Positions 37,837 through 48,024 of a DNA stretch of 64,000 bases are shown here, one piece after another (within the stretch, counting starts at the first letter, position 1; every line of letters starts with the position of its first letter). The position numbers and the translations under genes were made by a program. Location: positions 1,178,001-1,242,000 of the forward strand of contig JASGHK010000008.1 of assembly GCA_049841135.1 (NCBI GenBank), written 5' to 3'. This DNA comes from JACRCT01 sp049841135 (lineage in GTDB: Bacteria > Myxococcota > Myxococcia > Myxococcales > UBA5297). Below the pieces are notes generated by a model, which worked only from the letters and a program-made list of their open reading frames with translations, ran no database searches and had not been told where the DNA came from.

Positions 37837-38241
37837 ATGCAGACGCGGTCGACCCTCCTCCTCCTGCCTGCGCTCCTCTTCGTGCTGCTCTGCTCCTGCG
37901 AGAGCGGCAGCCAGAACGCCCTCACCTTCGGCACTGCGCGCGACGCGACTGGGGCCGGCCTCGCGGGCGAGTCGACGACCTTCACCGTCGGCTCCGGCCT
38001 GACGCTCTGGTTCCGGCTGGAGTCGATCGCCGACTTCGACGGGCGCTTCGTCCGGCTGTACTTCAACTCGGCGGAGCCCAGGGACTTCCCGGCGTGCGCC
38101 GACACGTTCACCTACATCTGCCTGTCGCAGTTCCAGGTCTCCACCCCGGGCACCTACACGGTCGAGGCCTACCTCGTGAAGATGAGCGGCGGAACAGCCC
38201 AGGAGACGCTGGTGGCGACGCAGACCCTGACGCTGCAGTAG
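37837..38241 (+). CDS. Small lipoprotein, unknown function
   Basis: This 134-residue protein has the lipoprotein signal LLPALLFVLLCSC. The mature part is a compact beta-rich domain with two further cysteines (FPACADTFTYICLSQF) and resembles Ig-like carbohydrate- or protein-binding folds in its strand pattern (GTYTVEAYLVKMSGG). I recognise no family. It is convergent with aceK, with six bases between the stops. Confidence 0.6.
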   Translation: MQTRSTLLLLPALLFVLLCSCESGSQNALTFGTARDATGAGLAGESTTFTVGSGLTLWFRLESIADFDGRFVRLYFNSAEPRDFPACADTFTYICLSQFQVSTPGTYTVEAYLVKMSGGTAQETLVATQTLTLQ

Positions 38242-38247
38242 CCGGCC

Positions 38248-40018
38248 CTACTCGGCCACGGCGCTGATGACGGCTCGCGCCTCCGGATTCGCTTCTCCGC
38301 CCGCGGGCCGCAGGCGGCTGCGGTACGGCAGCACGCGGATGAGCTCTCCAGCCTGGTGCCGCTGCTGCATCCCCTTCCAGAACTCGACGGTGAACAGGTC
38401 TCCGTGGACCTGCTGGAAGATCGCACGCTGCGCCTCGGGGAGGGCGATGAACGCCGGGAACTCCTCCGGGAAGACGTCGTTCTTGCCCACGAAGAACCAG
38501 GGCTCGCTCGACATCTCGTCGTAGACGTCGTCGGTCTGCGGCATCGCCCGGAAGTTCACCTCGGTCAAGAGCTGCAGCTCGTCGTAGTCGTAGAAGAGGA
38601 CCCGGCCGTCGGGCTTGACCCCGAAGTTCTTGAGCAGGATGTCGCCGGGGAAGATGTTCGCCGCGGCCAGCTCCTTGATGGCCGCGCCGTAGTCGAGCAC
38701 CGCGGAGCGCACCGCGGCGGGCTCGCGCGAGCGCAGGAACAGATCGAGCGGCACCACCTTGCGCTCGGTGTAGGCGTGGTTGATGACCACCGTGTCGCCG
38801 TCGAGCCAGACCGTCTCCGAGGCCTCGCGCAGCAGCTGCGTGAGCAGCGCCTCGGTGAAGCGCTGCTTCGGGAAGCGCAGGTGCTCGAACTCCTGCGCGT
38901 CCAGGAGCCTGCCGACGCGGTCGTGGGCGAAGACCAGGCGGTAGCGCTCCATGACGATCGCCCGTGAGGTGTCCTTGGGCGCGCCGGGCTTGTCGCGGAT
39001 GACCTTGAAGACGAGGTCCAGGCTGGGCAGCGTGAAGACGATCATCACCAGGCCGGCGACGCCGGGAGCGGCCTCGAACTTCTCGTCGCTCTCCGCGAGC
39101 CGGGTCCGCAGGTGGCGGTAGAGCTCGGTCTTGCCGTGCCGCTTGTGGCCCAGCGCGGTGTAGAGCCTCGGGCTCGGGCCGCTTGAGCAGCGGCCCCAGG
39201 AACTTCACCGTCGCGCGCGGGTGCGGCTGGGCGTGGAAGAAGTAGGTCCGCGACAGGCTGAAGATGCCCGCCACCTCGCGCGCGTCCATCATCACCGCGT
39301 CGACGCCGACGCCCTCCGCAGGGTTGAGCAACGCGATCACCAGCGGCAGGAAGCCCTCGCCCGTCCACACCCGCCCGATGAGATAGGCGACCTGGCCGCG
39401 GAAGAAGGGCTCGGCCAAGAGGTCCAGGCGCTCGATGGGCGGCGCGTCGCGCTCCGCCAGCAGCCGCTCCATCTCCGCGGCGACCCGCGCGGCGTCGGCC
39501 GACGGGTCGCGAAGCGTGAACAGGGAGTCGGCGAAGACCTGCTCCAGCATCGCGGCGAGCGAGCCGTTCGGCACGTAGCGCCGGTAGAACGAGCGGTCGA
39601 TGAGACCGTCGGCGGTGCGGACGTGGTCGCCGAACTCGGTCTCGGGGTCCACGCCGACCGTCCCCAGCACGCGCCGGACGACGGAGTTGTAGAAGGTCTC
39701 GGCCAGCTCGGAGTCCTGGCGGGCCCGGGCCAGCGCGCAGTAGAGGCGCTTGGTCTGCGACCAGCTCGTGCGTGGGGTCTGGTCCGGCGCCTCGCGTCCT
39801 TCCTTCGCCAGCGCGGCCAGCGCGGCCTCGACCAGCTGCTGGTAGAGGTCCAGGCGCTCGCGCGTGTCGGCGTTCAGCTCGCGCCACTCGCGCTGCTCGA
39901 ACCGGCCCCGCGCGCGCCTCGTGATCTCCAGGAAGCCCTCGGCGAAGCGCACGTAGGCGTCGAGCACGATCTGGGCTCGACGCTCGGCGCTCTCTGGCGG
40001 GGGGCCGATCTGGATCAT
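38248..40018 (-). CDS. aceK: Isocitrate dehydrogenase kinase/phosphatase AceK (frame break)
   Basis: AceK phosphorylates and dephosphorylates isocitrate dehydrogenase, switching carbon between the TCA cycle and the glyoxylate shunt. The N-terminal regulatory half includes YNSVVRRVLGTVGVDP and FFHAQPHPRATVKFLGPLL. After the break the kinase part follows: VFKVIRDKPGAPKDTSR (ATP-binding Lys), LDYGAAIKELAAANIFPGDI with the catalytic Asp/Asn region, and VLFYDYDELQLLTEVNFR (metal-binding Asp). The break at 39163-39169 reads with one extra base where GAGCTC is expected. Without it the gene encodes 589 residues, close to E. coli AceK (578). No aceA or aceB is in the window. Confidence 0.92.
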
Positions 40019-40141
40019 GGGGTTGGTGCCTGCCTGTTGGATTCCCGATGAACGGTGGCGATGCGGGGCGCCCTGCGGCAGGCCGGCCCCCGCGCGGGTC
40101 GATCCGGTTGGCAACCTCGCGTTAGATCGGGGCAATCCGTC

Positions 40142-40793
40142 ATGACCGACCTGCCCCGCCTCTCGCCCGTCCTCGCCCACACCGTCGCGGCGCGCCCGCC
40201 GCTCGTGCCCGAGCTCGTCCTGCGCCTGGTGACCGAGGCCTGCCCGCTCTGGACCGCGACCGAGGCGGACCTCGAGAGGCTGGGGCTCCCCGAACCCTTC
40301 TGGGCCTTCGCCTGGCCTGGCGGACAGGCGCTCGCGCGTCATTCTCCTCGACCATCCGGAGCTGTGCCGCGGCCGGGGGGTGCTCGACTTCGGCTCCGGG
40401 TGCGCCATCGAGGCCCTCGCCGCGGCCCGGGCTGGAGCGTCGCGGGTGCTCGCCGCGGACATCGACCCGCTCGCCTGCGAGGCCGCGAAGATCAACGCCG
40501 CGCTCAACGGACTCGCGCTCGACACCACCACGCGCGACCTCGTCGGCCTCGACGACGGCTGGGACCTCGTCCTCGTCGGCGACATGTTTTACGAGACGGC
40601 GCTCGCCGGTCGGGTCGCGGACTGGCTCTCGCGCCTCGCCGTGCGCGGGGTCACCGTGCTCGTGGGCGACCCGAACCGCGGCTTCTTCGACGCCTCGCGC
40701 GCCGAGCGCGTCGCCGAGTACGACGCGCCGGCGGACGTGGACGTGGAGGGGCGCTACCGGAAGGCGACGGTGGTCTTCCGCGTTACCGGGTGA
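40142..40793 (+). CDS. SAM-dependent methyltransferase, ETFB-lysine type (frame break)
   Basis: A class I methyltransferase: PEPFWAFAWPGGQALAR precedes the SAM-binding motif GVLDFGSGCAIEALAAARAG. VLAADIDPLACEAAKINAAL follows, then LVLVGDMFYETALA. This layout matches the electron-transfer-flavoprotein beta-subunit lysine methyltransferase/nicotinamide N-methyltransferase-like group, so the acceptor may be a protein lysine. The frame breaks at 40340-40346, where CATTCTC appears for CATCTC. Repair gives ARHLLDHPELC and 216 residues, normal for the family. The start is ATG 40142. Confidence 0.82.
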
Positions 40794-40799
40794 CCCCGC

Positions 40800-42941
40800 T
40801 CAGCCGCACCAGCCGGAGCCGTCGCCCAGGTCCACGCAGTCCCTGCCCGTCGCGCACGCCGGGAGACTGGGGCTGCAGTAGGGCAGACAGACGTTGAAGA
40901 GCGGCCCGAGGCACCCCATCCCGGCCTGGCACTCGAAGTCGAAGAAGCAGGAGGCGTTGAGTGGCCGGGTTCCCGCTTCCAGGCACTGGTAGTTGCCCAT
41001 GCCGTAGTCGAAGTAGCAGGCCTGCCCCTGCGGACACTCGCCTGCTCGGCCCGGGTCGCAGGTCGACGACGACATGGCGCATGCCCCTGCCTGGCAAACC
41101 TGGCCCGGGCGGCAGCACTGGTTGCCGCAGGGGCTGGGACACGGGACGCAGATGCCCACCTCATACATCCCCAGCGTCATGCACGCCTGGCCGCCGGCGC
41201 ATTCCGCGCCGCTGCCGACCGAGCAGAGCCGGCGGCACTGCTTGACCCCGCCCGCGTAGAAGCAGCCGAGCCCCGGAATGCACTCTTCGCTCTTCTCGCA
41301 CGCGGCGCCCTCGGCCAGGGCCCCGGCCGCGAAGCAGTCCCACTGGAAGGTGGCGTTGTAGCAACCCTGCCCCGCGAGGCAGTCGTTGGTGGCCAGAGGA
41401 CTGCAGCTCTCGCCCCCCATGCAGGCCCCGCTCACGCAGGCCAAGCCGCTCGGGCAGCAGAGCCCGCATAGCCGGTCGGCGGGGCAAGCGCCGCAGACCC
41501 CCAGGTGCGAAGCAGTGGCGTTGCAGGTGTCGTTGACGACACACCCCACCGAGGTCTCGGGATCGCAGTACTCCACGCAGGTGCGGGTCCCGCCCGACCC
41601 CAGGCAGTCGGCGCCGGCCCGGCACTCCTCGCCCCGCGAACAGGGCGTGCCGACAGGGCTGCTGCCCGCGTTCACGCAGCGATAGGAGCCGCTCGCGGCG
41701 TCGAGGTAGCAGCCTTCGCCGGGGGCGCAACCCAGCTGCCACGCCGGGTCGCACGGCGCGCTGGGCCTGCACGCGCCCTGCGGGTCGCAGAACATGCCCG
41801 CGGGGCAGGAGACTAGGTTGCACTTGCAGGTCATGGTCGAGGCGTCGCACTCCGGCGTCTCTCCCGAGCAAGCGGGGCTGCAGCCGGCGCCTTGGCAGCT
41901 GCCGTTCACGCACCGCCGCCCGACGGCGCATGAGCCCGGAGTGCAGAGGCACCGGTTGTTCGTCACGTCGCAGACCGGAGCCTCGCCGCCGCAGGCGGGC
42001 GAGCACGCCTGCTCGACACACACGCCGGAGACGAGGTCGCACCGCCACCCGCCCGCACACGAAGTCGCGGTGCAGCTGCAGGTCCAGACGCCTGGAACGC
42101 AGTAGGGCCTCTCGCCGCCGCAGGGCGGCCAGCAGGTATCCGCGACGCAGCGCCCGGTGACGGCGTCGCAGACCTGACCCGAGGGGCACGAGGTCGCATT
42201 GCAGCGGCAGGTGAGCGTGCTCAGGTCGCAGACCGGGGTCTCGCCGCCACAGGCCGGCCAGCAGGCCTGCTCGACACATCGTCCCGAGCCGGGGTCGCAG
42301 CGTCGTCCCGCCTGGCACGTGGTCGGAGTGCAGCGGCAGGTCCCGGTGTCCGGCTGGCAGGGCATCTCGGCGGAGCAGACCTGCGCACAGTCCTGGGTCC
42401 TACAGGAGCCGGTGACCAGGTCGCAGATCTGGCCGGACGGGCAGGACGTCGCGGAGCACCTGCAGGCGCCGTCCGCGGGATCACAGACGGTCCCGGGGGA
42501 GCAGTCGACGTTCGCGCAAAGGTCCTGTTTGACGCACCGCCAGGTCGTGGTGGAGCAGACCGTGGACCAGGGGCAGGCCCCGCACGGCCTCCCGCAAGAA
42601 TCCAGGCCGCACGCACCCTCCTTGCAGCCACAGGTGACGCAGACGCGGTCCACGCAGGCCTGGTCGACGTCGCAGCAGGTCCCCTCGCACAGCAGAGAGT
42701 TCGGACAGGGGCGGCATTGGCCGCCGGCGCAGCCGGTCGCTTGGGGGCAGGTGCCGCAGCGCCCGCCGCAGCCGTCGTCCCCGCACTCGCGGCCCGTGCA
42801 CCGCGGCTGGCAGCCTCCATCGCGCCGACCCGCGCCTCCACCGTCCGGCAGCTCGAAGCGGACCTCGGTCGTTGGGGTGAAGCAGGCCGCGAGCCCACCG
42901 GCTGCGGCGAGCAACGCCAGGCCACTGCGCATCGTCGACAT
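40800..42941 (-). CDS. Cys-rich tandem-repeat surface lipoprotein
   Basis: This exported protein of 713 residues has the lipoprotein signal LALLAAAGGLAAC and a short Asp/Gly linker. Residues about 145-400 carry roughly six tandem units of about 38 residues: Cys-x2-x-Cys-Gly-Gly-Glu-x-Pro-x-Cys-Asp, then CRCNATSCPSGQVCD and TGxCV. The C-terminal third has irregular Cys-rich modules (CNATASHLGVCGACPADRLC). Cysteine makes up well over a tenth of the protein, so it should be heavily disulfide-bonded. ATG 42941 lies seven bases behind GGAGGGG; a TTG two codons earlier is less likely. It is probably a rigid surface stalk. Confidence 0.82.
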   Translation of the reverse strand: MSTMRSGLALLAAAGGLAACFTPTTEVRFELPDGGGAGRRDGGCQPRCTGRECGDDGCGGRCGTCPQATGCAGGQCRPCPNSLLCEGTCCDVDQACVDRVCVTCGCKEGACGLDSCGRPCGACPWSTVCSTTTWRCVKQDLCANVDCSPGTVCDPADGACRCSATSCPSGQICDLVTGSCRTQDCAQVCSAEMPCQPDTGTCRCTPTTCQAGRRCDPGSGRCVEQACWPACGGETPVCDLSTLTCRCNATSCPSGQVCDAVTGRCVADTCWPPCGGERPYCVPGVWTCSCTATSCAGGWRCDLVSGVCVEQACSPACGGEAPVCDVTNNRCLCTPGSCAVGRRCVNGSCQGAGCSPACSGETPECDASTMTCKCNLVSCPAGMFCDPQGACRPSAPCDPAWQLGCAPGEGCYLDAASGSYRCVNAGSSPVGTPCSRGEECRAGADCLGSGGTRTCVEYCDPETSVGCVVNDTCNATASHLGVCGACPADRLCGLCCPSGLACVSGACMGGESCSPLATNDCLAGQGCYNATFQWDCFAAGALAEGAACEKSEECIPGLGCFYAGGVKQCRRLCSVGSGAECAGGQACMTLGMYEVGICVPCPSPCGNQCCRPGQVCQAGACAMSSSTCDPGRAGECPQGQACYFDYGMGNYQCLEAGTRPLNASCFFDFECQAGMGCLGPLFNVCLPYCSPSLPACATGRDCVDLGDGSGWCG

Positions 42942-43095
42942 GGTCAACCCCTCCAGCCAGCCATCGCGGAGCCCACTCTACCCGGCTCCGGAGTTCCCGT
43001 GAGCACGTGCCCAGCCCGCCCGTCGGTTCGCCCCCCGCGATCGCGACCCGCCCCCTCGCATGCGGCGGCGCCGCCTGCCACAATCGGCCCCCTCC

Positions 43096-45191
43096 ATGCC
43101 CTCCCCCGCCGTCACGAGCGCCGTCCGCACGCCCTTGAGGACCCGGCTGCTCACCGCGTTCACCGTCGCCATCCTCATCCCGTCGGTGGTCCTCGCGCTG
43201 GTGGCGACCTGGACCATCCGCCACCAGGTGCGCGCCGAGGCTCAGGCCCGCGTGGACTCCGACCTCGAGGCCGCCAAGGAGATCTACGCCCACAACCTGG
43301 AGCGCATCCTCGACGCCATGCGCATCCACGCCGCGCGCCCGCTGGCGCTGGCCGTGCTCGCCGACCCGGACCCGGACTCGCACCTGGAGGTCCTGGAGCA
43401 GATCCGCAAGACCGAGAACCTGGACGTGCTCACCGCGCTCGACGCCGACGGCAAGGTGGTCCTCCGGGCCCACAACCCCGGCCGCTCCGGCGACCTGCTC
43501 GCCAACCCGGTGGCGCAGCGCGCACTGGCCTCGCGCTCCCCGCAGGCCGCGGCCGCGGTGGTCCCGGCCTCGGTGCTCGCGCTCGACGGCGAGAGCCTGG
43601 CGCGGCGCGCCTCGGTGGAGCTCGAAGCCGACGCCGATGGCCCAGCCTTCCGCGCGCACGCACCTGGACTCGGGGCTGATGCTGGTGGCCGTCGCCCCCG
43701 TCATCGACACCGACGGCCAGGTCGCCGGCGCGCTCTTGGGCGGCATCCTGCTCAACGGCGACCACCGGCTGGTCGACCGGGTCCGCGCCACCGTCTTCCA
43801 GGGCGAGGCCAACCCGGGCGCGGCGACGATCTTCCTGGAAGACGTGCGCATCGCGACCAACGTCATCGATAGCCAGGGCCAGCGGGCGCTGTCGACGCGC
43901 GCCTCGGCCGAGGTGGCGAGCGCGGTGCTGGGCGCGGGCCGCACCTGGCACGACCGGGCCTTCGTCGTCGACGACTGGCAGATCGCCGCGTACGCCCCGC
44001 TCACCGACGCCCGCGGCGTGGTGGTGGGCATGCTCTACGTCGGCACCCCGGAGCGTCCCTACGTCCAGCGCCTCTGGCGCTACCTGGCGCTCCTCCTGGG
44101 CATCGGCCTGTGGGGCGTCGCGGTCGCCGGCGTGACGGCCATCCGCGTCGCCAACCGCATCTCCGGTCCGCTCGCCGCGCTCGACCGCGCGGCGCAGGCC
44201 GTCTCCAAGGGCGACTACCGGCAGCAGGTGCCAGTCGACTCGCCCGACGAGCTCGGCCGGCTCGCCGAGAGCTTCAACCGCATGACCGTCGACCTGGAGC
44301 GCACCCACCGCGAGCTGCGCACCTGGGGCGCGAACCTGGAGCTGAAGGTCGCCGAGCGCACCGAGGAGCTGCGGACGCTGGGCGAGCAGCTGGCCCAGAG
44401 CGAGAAGCTGGCCTCCATCGGCGAGCTCTCGGCGGGCATCGCCCACGAGATCAACAACCCCAACACCTTCATCCGCGGGAACATCGCCATCGTGGCCGAG
44501 GCGCTGCAGACCCTCTTGCCCATCGCCGACGAGGCGGCCAAGAAGGACCCGAACCTGCGCGTCGCGCGCCTGCCCTACGCCGACTTCCGCGCCAACATCG
44601 GCACCCTGGTCAGCGACATCGCCAGCGGCGCCGACAAGATCATGCACATCGTGGCCGACCTGAAGAAGTTCGCCCGCCACGACGAGGGCGGGCTCGAGGA
44701 GGAGGTCGACCTCAACGCGGTGGTCCACGCCAGCTCGCGGCTGGTGCACAACCAGGTCAAGCGCCACGCCAAGGTGACCCTGGAGCTTCGCGCCGGACCT
44801 GCCCAAGGTCAAGGGCAACTCGCAGCGCCTGGAGCAGGTGCTGGTCAACCTGCTCATCAACGCCGCGCAGGCCATCGAGGAGAAGAAGGCGACGGGCGCC
44901 ATCCGGGTGGCGACAGCGCTGCGCCCCGACGGCCGCGTCGCGCTGAGCGTCAAGGACGACGGCGGCGGGATGACGCCCGAGGTGCGGCGGCGCATCTTCG
45001 ACCCGTTCTTCACCACCAAGCGCCACCGGCACGGCACGGGGCTGGGCCTGTCGGTGAGCTACGGCATCGTCAGCGAGCACGGCGGCACCATCGAGGTCGA
45101 CAGCGCCCCTGGGGAGGGGGCAGAGTTCCGGGTGCTGCTCCCGGCGCTGGCGTCTCAGATCGCGGGCCGAGCGGGAATAGCGGCGCCGTAG
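43096..45191 (+). CDS. Membrane sensor histidine kinase (two frame breaks)
   Basis: The kinase has a first membrane span (LLTAFTVAILIPSVVLALVAT), a large Cache-like external sensor (about residues 45-320) and a second span (YLALLLGIGLWGVAVAGV). The HAMP region is ISGPLAALDRAAQAVSKGDY. The phospho-acceptor helix SIGELSAGIAHEINNP carries the His, and the ATPase domain has VLVNLLINAAQAIEE (N box), VKDDGGGM (G1) and HGTGLGLSVSYGIV. Breaks at 43618-43624 and 44783-44789 both involve GAGCTC with one extra base; repair gives 697 residues. The NtrC-type regulator starts 23 bases downstream. The ligand is unknown. Confidence 0.85.
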
Positions 45192-45214
45192 GCGGGACGG
45201 CAGCGGGGGCGGAC

Positions 45215-46601
45215 GTGGAGCGAATCCTCATCCTCGACGACGACGCGGCGATCCTGAGCTACCTGCGCGTCTTCTTCCTGCAGGCCGGCCGGCACGAGGT
45301 GCGCACGCTGCAGGAGAGCCCCAAGGTCTTCGCCGCCATCGACGAGTTCCGCCCCGACCTGCTGCTCTTGGACATCGACATGCCGGAGCTGACTGGCCTC
45401 GACGTGCTGCGCGCGCTGCACAGCCGCCCCGCCCGGCCGGAGGTGCTGGCCATCTCGGGCGTCGAGGACGTCAAGCAGGCGGTCGAGGCGATGAAGCTGG
45501 GCGCCTACGACTACCTGACCAAGCCGCTGGAGGCCGAGAAGCTGCTGGTCACGGTGGACCGCGCGCTCGAGCGGCGCTCGCTCAAGCACCAGGTGGAGAC
45601 GCTCAAGGAGAAGCTGACGACGGGCGGCGAGCCCCATCCCTTCGCGCGCATCGTGACCCGCTCGCCCAAGATGCTCGAGGTCTTCCGGCGCATCGAGATG
45701 ATCGCCCCTACCACGAACCCGGTGCTGGTCTGGGGCGAGTCGGGCACGGGCAAGGAGCTGGTGGCGCGCGCGCTGCACCAGCTCTCCCCGCGGCGCGACC
45801 GGTCGTTCGTCGCCGTCAACGCGGGCGTCTTCGCCGCCGAGCTCTTCGCCTCCGAGTTCTTCGGCCACGCCAAGGGCGCCTTCACCGGCGCCATGAGCGA
45901 GAAGACCGGCATCATCGAGCAGTCGGACGCGGGCACGCTCTTCCTGGACGAGATCGGCGAGCTCTCCCTGCCGGTGCAGGTCAAGCTCCTGCGCGTGCTG
46001 CAGGAAGGCGAGTACAGCCGGGTGGGCTCCACCGAGAACCGCCGCGTCGACGTGCGCCTGGTGACGGCCACCAACAAGGACCTGCGCGAGGAGATCCAGA
46101 AGGGCAGCTTCCGGCCCGATCTCTTCTACCGGCTCAACGTCTGCTCCATCTACCTGCCGCCGCTGCGCGAGCGCGGCGACGACGACGTCGACCTGCTCTC
46201 GCAGTACTTCCTGGAGCGCTACGCCAAGCAGCACGGCAAGAAGGTGGCGACGATCTCCGAGGACGTGCGCGCGCTGCTGCGGCGCTACCCGTTCCCGGGC
46301 AACGTCCGCGAGCTGGAGAACCTGGTCAACAGCGCGGTGCTGCTCGAGCAGGGGCCGGAGCTCGACGCCCTCGTCGTTGCCGCAGTACTTCCTGGAGGCG
46401 ACGCACGAGAAGGTGCGCGGGCCGGTCGGGCCGCCGGAGGGCTGCGAGGGCGAGGTGGACTGGTCGCTGGAGCGGATGGAGGCCGACCACGTCGCGCGCG
46501 TGCTGCGCTTCGCCAACGGCAACCGCACCGTCGCCGCGCGGCTCTTGGGCATCTCGCGGGTGACCCTGCTCGCGAAGATCCGCGGCTACAAGCTGGAGTG
46601 A
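45215..46601 (+). CDS. NtrC-family sigma54-dependent response regulator (frame break)
   Basis: A receiver domain (ILILDDDAAILSYLR, with the phosphoacceptor Asp in LLLLDIDMPELTG) is followed by an AAA+ sigma54 activator domain. That domain has Walker A GESGTGKELVARAL, the sigma54-contacting KGAFTGAMSEK, TLFLDEIGELS, and the arginine region FRPDLFYRLNV. A Fis-type helix-turn-helix ends the protein (NRTVAARLLGISRVTLLAKI). The frame breaks near 46358-46366 at GAGCTCGACG. Reading GAGCTCACG instead gives Glu-Leu-Thr-Pro-Ser-Ser-Leu-Pro, typical of NtrC proteins, and 461 residues. The GTG start at 45215 lies 23 bases after the kinase gene. Confidence 0.9.
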
Positions 46602-47128
46602 GGCGGCGCTCCCCTGCCCCTCCCAGCCCTCCCTCTTTTGGTTGGGTGGGGGTTCGTCCCTTGCCCTGCTCACGCTGGTCGGCGCTCTTCAACCCGACTG
46701 CGCGACGTCGTGCGTCCGCCCGAGGCCGCGGTTCATGTCACAAAGTAGCTGCCTATCTTTAGCAAGGTCCCTTCGCGCTCTCAGGACCCGGCTCACCCCT
46801 CGTCGTTGGCCTGGGTCTTCTCCTTCGCTAGCGCTCGCTCTCCAGCGCGCAACGAACTGCACCGCAGCGTCCCGTCCGGCCCGATCCCCGCCGTAGCAGT
46901 CGGCCACCCAGGTCGCGCCGGCGGGCGCGACCGCGATGACTCTTGTTAGGGCTTGGTCGCTCCAGGCTCAATGCCCGGCGCCGTGTCATCGAGTCGGAGC
47001 CCAAGTAGGTCCAGGTCGCCAACGATCACTGGGAGCGACTCGCTCCCCCAGGCGACTGAGTCCGGCAGTTGCTCCGTGTTCCGGCCCCGGGGTACTCCTG
47101 GCGCTCCGTCTTCCTCGGGAGGTCTACC
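46602..47128. other. Non-coding region
   Basis: This 527-base gap holds no gene I trust. A minus-strand open frame (46907-46689) contains LLCDMNRGLGRTHDVAQSG but lacks a good start and similarity to anything I know. C-rich and T-rich patches at 46612-46650 (cctccctcttttggtt) could act in termination of the upstream operon. Confidence 0.4.
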
Positions 47129-47929
47129 GTGCGCTCGCTCCTGGTCCTGGTGTCGGCCCTCTCCCTGGCGGCCTGCAGCACGTCCTCGGGCGAGAGCCCT
47201 GCGGACGCTGGAGCGGAGGAGCCGGGCGACGCCGACGTGGCGGGCGTCTTCGACGCCGGCACCAAGCCGGGCCCCGACGCCGGCACCCCGGCGCCCGACG
47301 CCGCCTCGGTCCCTCTGCCGGGCCGTAAGGTCCTGCTCTACACCGGCGCGGGCGGAGGCGGCCCCACCTCGGACCTCTACCTCTCCGACGTCGCCTCGAC
47401 GCTGCAGGCTGCAGGCATCGCCTCGACCACCAGCGAGAGCCTCCCCTCCGGCTTCGCCAACGACTACGGCGTGCTGTGGCTGATGAACCCCATGCAGTCC
47501 GTCCCCGCCGACGTCTCCGCGGCGGCCAAGGCCCTGCTCGAACGGGGCGGCCGGGTGGTGCTCGTGCTCGACCACTGCAAGAACGGCTGCTGGAGCGACG
47601 CCGACGGGGACAACGACCTCCTCACTACGCTGGGCAGCGCCATCCGCGTTTCGGGCACCGGCGGGGCGCCGCTGAGCGAGACCACCTTGCAGATCACCCC
47701 GGTCCCCAAGATCACCGACGGGGTCTCTAGCGTGGTCGTCTACTACTCCGGCTCGGTGACCGGGGGGACCATCTTCGGGCGTGTCCCCGGCGGGGACGGG
47801 GTGATGGCCTACCAGACCGTGGGGCTGGGCGACGTGGTGACCATCGCCGACACCTCGGCATTCGGCTACGCGCTCTCCGAGGGCGACAACACGCGCCTGA
47901 TCGCGAACCTGAGCGTACCGCGGCGCTAA
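47129..47929 (+). CDS. Lipoprotein with Rossmann/GATase-like domain
   Basis: The 266-residue lipoprotein begins at GTG 47129 behind GGGAGGT. Its signal is VLVSALSLAAC, followed by an Asp/Ala/Gly/Pro linker with several DAG units (residues 25-62). The remaining 200 residues look like an alpha/beta domain: KVLLYTGAGGGGPTSDLYLS, YGVLWLMNPMQSV, and GGRVVLVLDHCKNGCW. This pattern recalls the DUF4350/ThuA or class I amidotransferase-like fold. No catalytic triad is evident, so binding rather than catalysis is more likely. Confidence 0.68.
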   Translation: MRSLLVLVSALSLAACSTSSGESPADAGAEEPGDADVAGVFDAGTKPGPDAGTPAPDAASVPLPGRKVLLYTGAGGGGPTSDLYLSDVASTLQAAGIASTTSESLPSGFANDYGVLWLMNPMQSVPADVSAAAKALLERGGRVVLVLDHCKNGCWSDADGDNDLLTTLGSAIRVSGTGGAPLSETTLQITPVPKITDGVSSVVVYYSGSVTGGTIFGRVPGGDGVMAYQTVGLGDVVTIADTSAFGYALSEGDNTRLIANLSVPRR

Positions 47930-48024
47930 GGCGCCCGGCCCAGGCGGTTCTCGTCGCCGCGCTCGCCCAGGCCCGACCTTCGCAGGATCGCTCGACCGTC
48001 GAAGCAACACGGGGTATTGCGCCC

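Noticed and set aside
41860..42520. Regularly spaced repeats that could suggest a CRISPR array
   Set aside because: The repeats are diverged, about 114 bases long, keep one reading frame and encode Cys-rich protein units.
46689..46907. A small minus-strand gene in the gap after the NtrC-type regulator
   Set aside because: It has no ribosome site and no recognisable similarity, and its composition is typical of non-coding G+C-rich DNA.
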